NCBI GenBank assembly: GCA_963693005.1
Contig: OY843745.1
Span: 1-14,097 of the forward strand
Direction of reading: 5' to 3'
From: Bodonicaedibacter sp963693005
GTDB lineage: Bacteria; Pseudomonadota; Alphaproteobacteria; UBA6184
Length of the DNA stretch: 14,097 nucleotides
How positions within the stretch are numbered: position 1 is the stretch's first letter; every line of letters starts with the position of its first letter. The position numbers and the translations under genes are program-made. The notes beneath the pieces are model-generated. The model searched no databases. It had not been told where the DNA came from and worked only from the letters and a program-made list of their open reading frames with translations. Positions 12,147 to 14,097 of this stretch are shown one piece after another.

Positions 12147-13736
12147 GCATCGAAGCACCGACGTGGAGCGAGCTCGGGTTACCCAAAGACACGAGCACCT
12201 ACGATTATCACATCAAGAAAATCAAGACGCTCCTCCTGAACATCATCGACGAGCTGGCCAAGGACACACCTTTCCAAGAGAAGTGGATCGAGGCCCGCCG
12301 TTGGATTCTTGAACTCGACACGTACAAGAATGTCCCGAAGGTGCGGGGACGCCGAACGATCGCCAAGATCAAGACACGCGCGTTGCACGCGCTCATCGAC
12401 GCAGGACAAGCGGTTGAGATCGCAGCGGAGGATGTCCTGGGCACGGTCAACATCTTCCTGCGGGCGGAGCATCACAAGCACCGTCTCCGCGTCCTGAAGG
12501 AGACCGAGCTGATCAACGAATTCATTGGAGTCGCCGAAGACCGTCCTCAGCACACCGATGGAAGCCGACGCCACCGCCCTGCGTCAGAAGTACCAGGCGC
12601 AGTGTGACTTCAAGGCGTTCTTTGATCAAATCCTCTTGTCACTCGACGTGAGCCGCATGATGTGCTTCCAATGCAATCAGAAGTGGTACCGTTGCACGCG
12701 GCTCCCGATGGGGCAGCGGCAGGCCGTGTTCGTAGCGCAGACTATTGCCTCGATCATCGCGTACGTACCTGGGCACAACGTCGATACGAATGTCTATGTC
12801 GACAACATTCGCGTAGCGGGCGAGACCCGCGAAGAGGTAGCAGCAGCAATGAAGGAGATCCTGGAGCGAGCCATCCGCGCCTCCGTCACCGTCAACGAGC
12901 TGGGCGAGAAGCAGGAGGTCACCGACGAGATCGTCAACGGCATGGTCAAGACGCGCGAGGAGTGGCTCGGCCGTGACTACGACTTCGAGGAGAAGACCGT
13001 CAAGGTCGGCACCAAGACGATCGAGAAGGTCAAGGCTATGCGTGGCTTGAAGAAGTGGACCTGGCAGAATGTCGCGGCCATCTACGGCCTGTTGTTCTAC
13101 TGCAACTCCGTCACCAAGGAATCGCTCGCGAGCAAGTACAGCGCTCTGCGGTTCCACAGCCGGATGATGGCGCGTGATGACATCCACTGGTCGCAGGAGG
13201 CAGAGATTTGGACCACTGCAAGGGACCAACTCGCCGAATGGATGGATGAGGTTGTCGAGAACAAGCCAAGGGACCTCCGCCAGGCAGTGCGCACCGTCGA
13301 CTACACCATGGTCACCGACGCGTCCGACTGGGGCTGGGGCGCAGCCGTCCTCAACATGCACACCGGTCGCGTGAAGGTCCACCGCGGGCGCTGGCCTCTG
13401 GGGACGACGTGGTCGAAGCGGTCCACGACGGCGGAGACGGAGACGATCTACCGTGCGGTGTGCGCGTCGGTGGCGCCGTCGGCCAACTGCAAGATCATGG
13501 TCCACACCGACAACATGACGACGAAGATGGTGCTGCAGAAGAAGCGGTCGCCGTCGCTGGAGGTCAACGCCGTGGCGGCCCGCCTGTCCCGCCATTTCCC
13601 AGGCGTCGTCTTCGACAGCGAGCACATCCCAGGTGTGGACAACTTCGTCGACCACGTGTCGCGCGGAAAGGATATCGACATGAGTCTCATTCATGGAGGC
13701 TTCGCCGGGCTTACGGGCAAACATCCTTCCGCCTAA
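12122..13736 (+). pseudogene. reverse transcriptase-RNase H with an 8-bp frameshift
   Basis: This region copies element RNA into DNA and removes the RNA. The frame overlaps the end of YR, lies -1 relative to it, and has no ATG near its start (RPKFLDKLGIEAPTWSELGL). That suggests frameshifting or reinitiation. At about 12526 the sequence has lost TCCAAACT compared with copy A, moving the frame; the rest is open from 12525 to 13736. RT motifs: A in CDFKAFFDQILLSLD (Asp codon 12606), B-like LPMGQRQAVFVAQ, and C as YVDN (12795-12806), where YXDD is usual. Copy A also has YVDN. RNase H: VTDASDWGWGAAV (Asp 13317), TAETETIY (Glu 13434), HTDNMTT (Asp 13509) and HIPGVDNFVDHVSRG (Asp 13638 or 13650). 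All four acidic residues are present. No protease is encoded, as expected for the YR group. Only the 8-bp lesion prevents full reading. Confidence 0.88.
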
Positions 13737-13829
13737 GTTGACCCTGAGGACCCTCCTCATGTGCCGTGAGTGCCTCCCAAGAGTGTTGGTGTTTCCTGTA
13801 GCTCATGGACTCCTAGGGCCGGTGGGTCA
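13737..13829 (+). other. 3' untranslated stretch between RNase H and repeat A2
   Basis: This is 93 bp without coding signal. In Ngaro/VIPER-type elements this place would hold the B1 segment of a split direct repeat (A1-body-B1-A2-B2). No second copy of it occurs in the 112 bp seen after A2, so the split-repeat structure cannot be confirmed. Confidence 0.4.
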
Positions 13830-13985
13830 GTTGTCACAGAGCACCTTGTGTGCCTCTGCCCCTGATGACCTACTCACTTATCGCCTTACGATGTTCCAGT
13901 AACGAGTTCAGTGATTCACACAACAAAAACAAGCTCAAGGGATTGCCCATGGTGCGTGCCAACCTGAATGTGTTGGGTGTCTCAG
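13830..13985 (+). repeat. right terminal repeat (A2)
   Basis: This is the near-exact direct copy of 9110-9265, preceded by GTGGGTCA. It is followed by a 50-bp segment (13986-14035) that also follows the diverged repeat at 8866-8912. That segment is therefore part of the family's end structure and not chance flank. Confidence 0.9.
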
Positions 13986-14097
13986 GCTCTCGAGGCCGCC
14001 GTCATGCCATCGTGAGCTGTTGCAAGTTCGTACCACAGTGATTCACACAACAAAAACAAGCTCAAGGGATTGCCCATGGTGCGTGCCAACCTGAATG
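13909..14097 (+). repeat. 127-bp tandem repeat within the right end
   Basis: The sequence from CAGTGATTCACACAAC at 13909 recurs at 14036, giving a 127-bp period. The second unit runs to the window edge without an evident mismatch. Each unit consists of the second half of the A repeat plus the 50-bp segment. The array may continue outside the window. Confidence 0.8.

Larger units (their letters stand above)
9110..14097 (+). mobile_element. YR retroelement, copy B (DIRS/VIPER/Ngaro type)
   Basis: The order is terminal repeat A1 (9110-9265), Gag, zinc ribbon, coiled coil, tyrosine recombinase, RT, RNase H, then repeat A2 (13830-13985) and more repeat DNA to the window edge. A tyrosine recombinase instead of a DDE integrase, together with no aspartic protease, defines the YR group. 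Members are thought to integrate a circular DNA copy without target duplication, and none is visible here. The element is about 5 kb and on the plus strand. Two frame lesions (near 10815 and 12526) make it non-autonomous as read. The right end is not reached with certainty. Confidence 0.85.

Overview
The window looks like nuclear DNA of a kinetoplastid protist, probably a free-living bodonid. The main evidence is a tandem pair of sequences at 5504-5598 whose core, CAGTTTCTGTACTTTATTG, is the conserved 3' half of the kinetoplastid spliced-leader (SL) mini-exon. A retroelement with a tyrosine recombinase (YR) and an RT-RNase H, of the DIRS/VIPER/Ngaro type known from trypanosomatids, fits this. 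So do a poly(A)-tailed retroposon, a non-LTR endonuclease domain, a eukaryotic-type tRNA-like sequence and the high GC. The species call is inference.

Layout. (1) 1-614: damaged gag fragment. (2) 615-1078: short direct repeats, then an AT-rich imperfect palindrome built from GGTATT/AATACC words. (3) 1079-1860, minus strand: coiled-coil gene remnant with at least three frameshifts. (4) 2020-2993, plus strand: unrecognised gene with an acidic tail, broken by an approximately 107-bp poly(A) retroposon (2495-2601) flanked by a 9-bp target-site duplication; removing the insert restores the reading frame. (5) 3169-5348: a rearranged YR retroelement (copy A). Its RT part is on the minus strand and an internal block of about 1 kb is inverted. 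It abuts a tRNA-Val-like sequence (5352-5424, minus strand). (6) 5504-8270: duplicated SL, then an ATG-initiated ORF made of a short N-terminus, a 16-unit 99-bp minisatellite with no stop codon in any of six frames, and the C-terminal restriction-like endonuclease (RLE) domain of a non-LTR retrotransposon. (7) 8313-9109: terminal-repeat remnant split by a 415-bp insert, then G-rich DNA that includes an inverted 30-bp copy of the 5' leader and start codon found after the SL. (8) 9110-14097: a nearly complete YR retroelement (copy B): terminal repeat, gag, YR, RT-RNase H, terminal repeat.

How the parts relate. Copies A and B diagnose each other's damage. B has a 1-bp loss in the gag-YR zinc ribbon and an 8-bp loss in RT, and A keeps the intact state at both sites. 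A has several frameshifts in YR where B is intact. The ancestral element therefore probably encoded a Gag-zinc ribbon-coiled coil-YR fusion followed by an overlapping RT-RNase H frame. Neither copy looks able to move alone. The clearest signal in the window is the SL fossil. The sequence directly after the SL at 5588-5617 recurs on the minus strand at 9050-9021, where the SL is replaced by genomic sequence ending in AG. This is what a reverse-transcribed, trans-spliced mRNA and its unspliced counterpart should look like.
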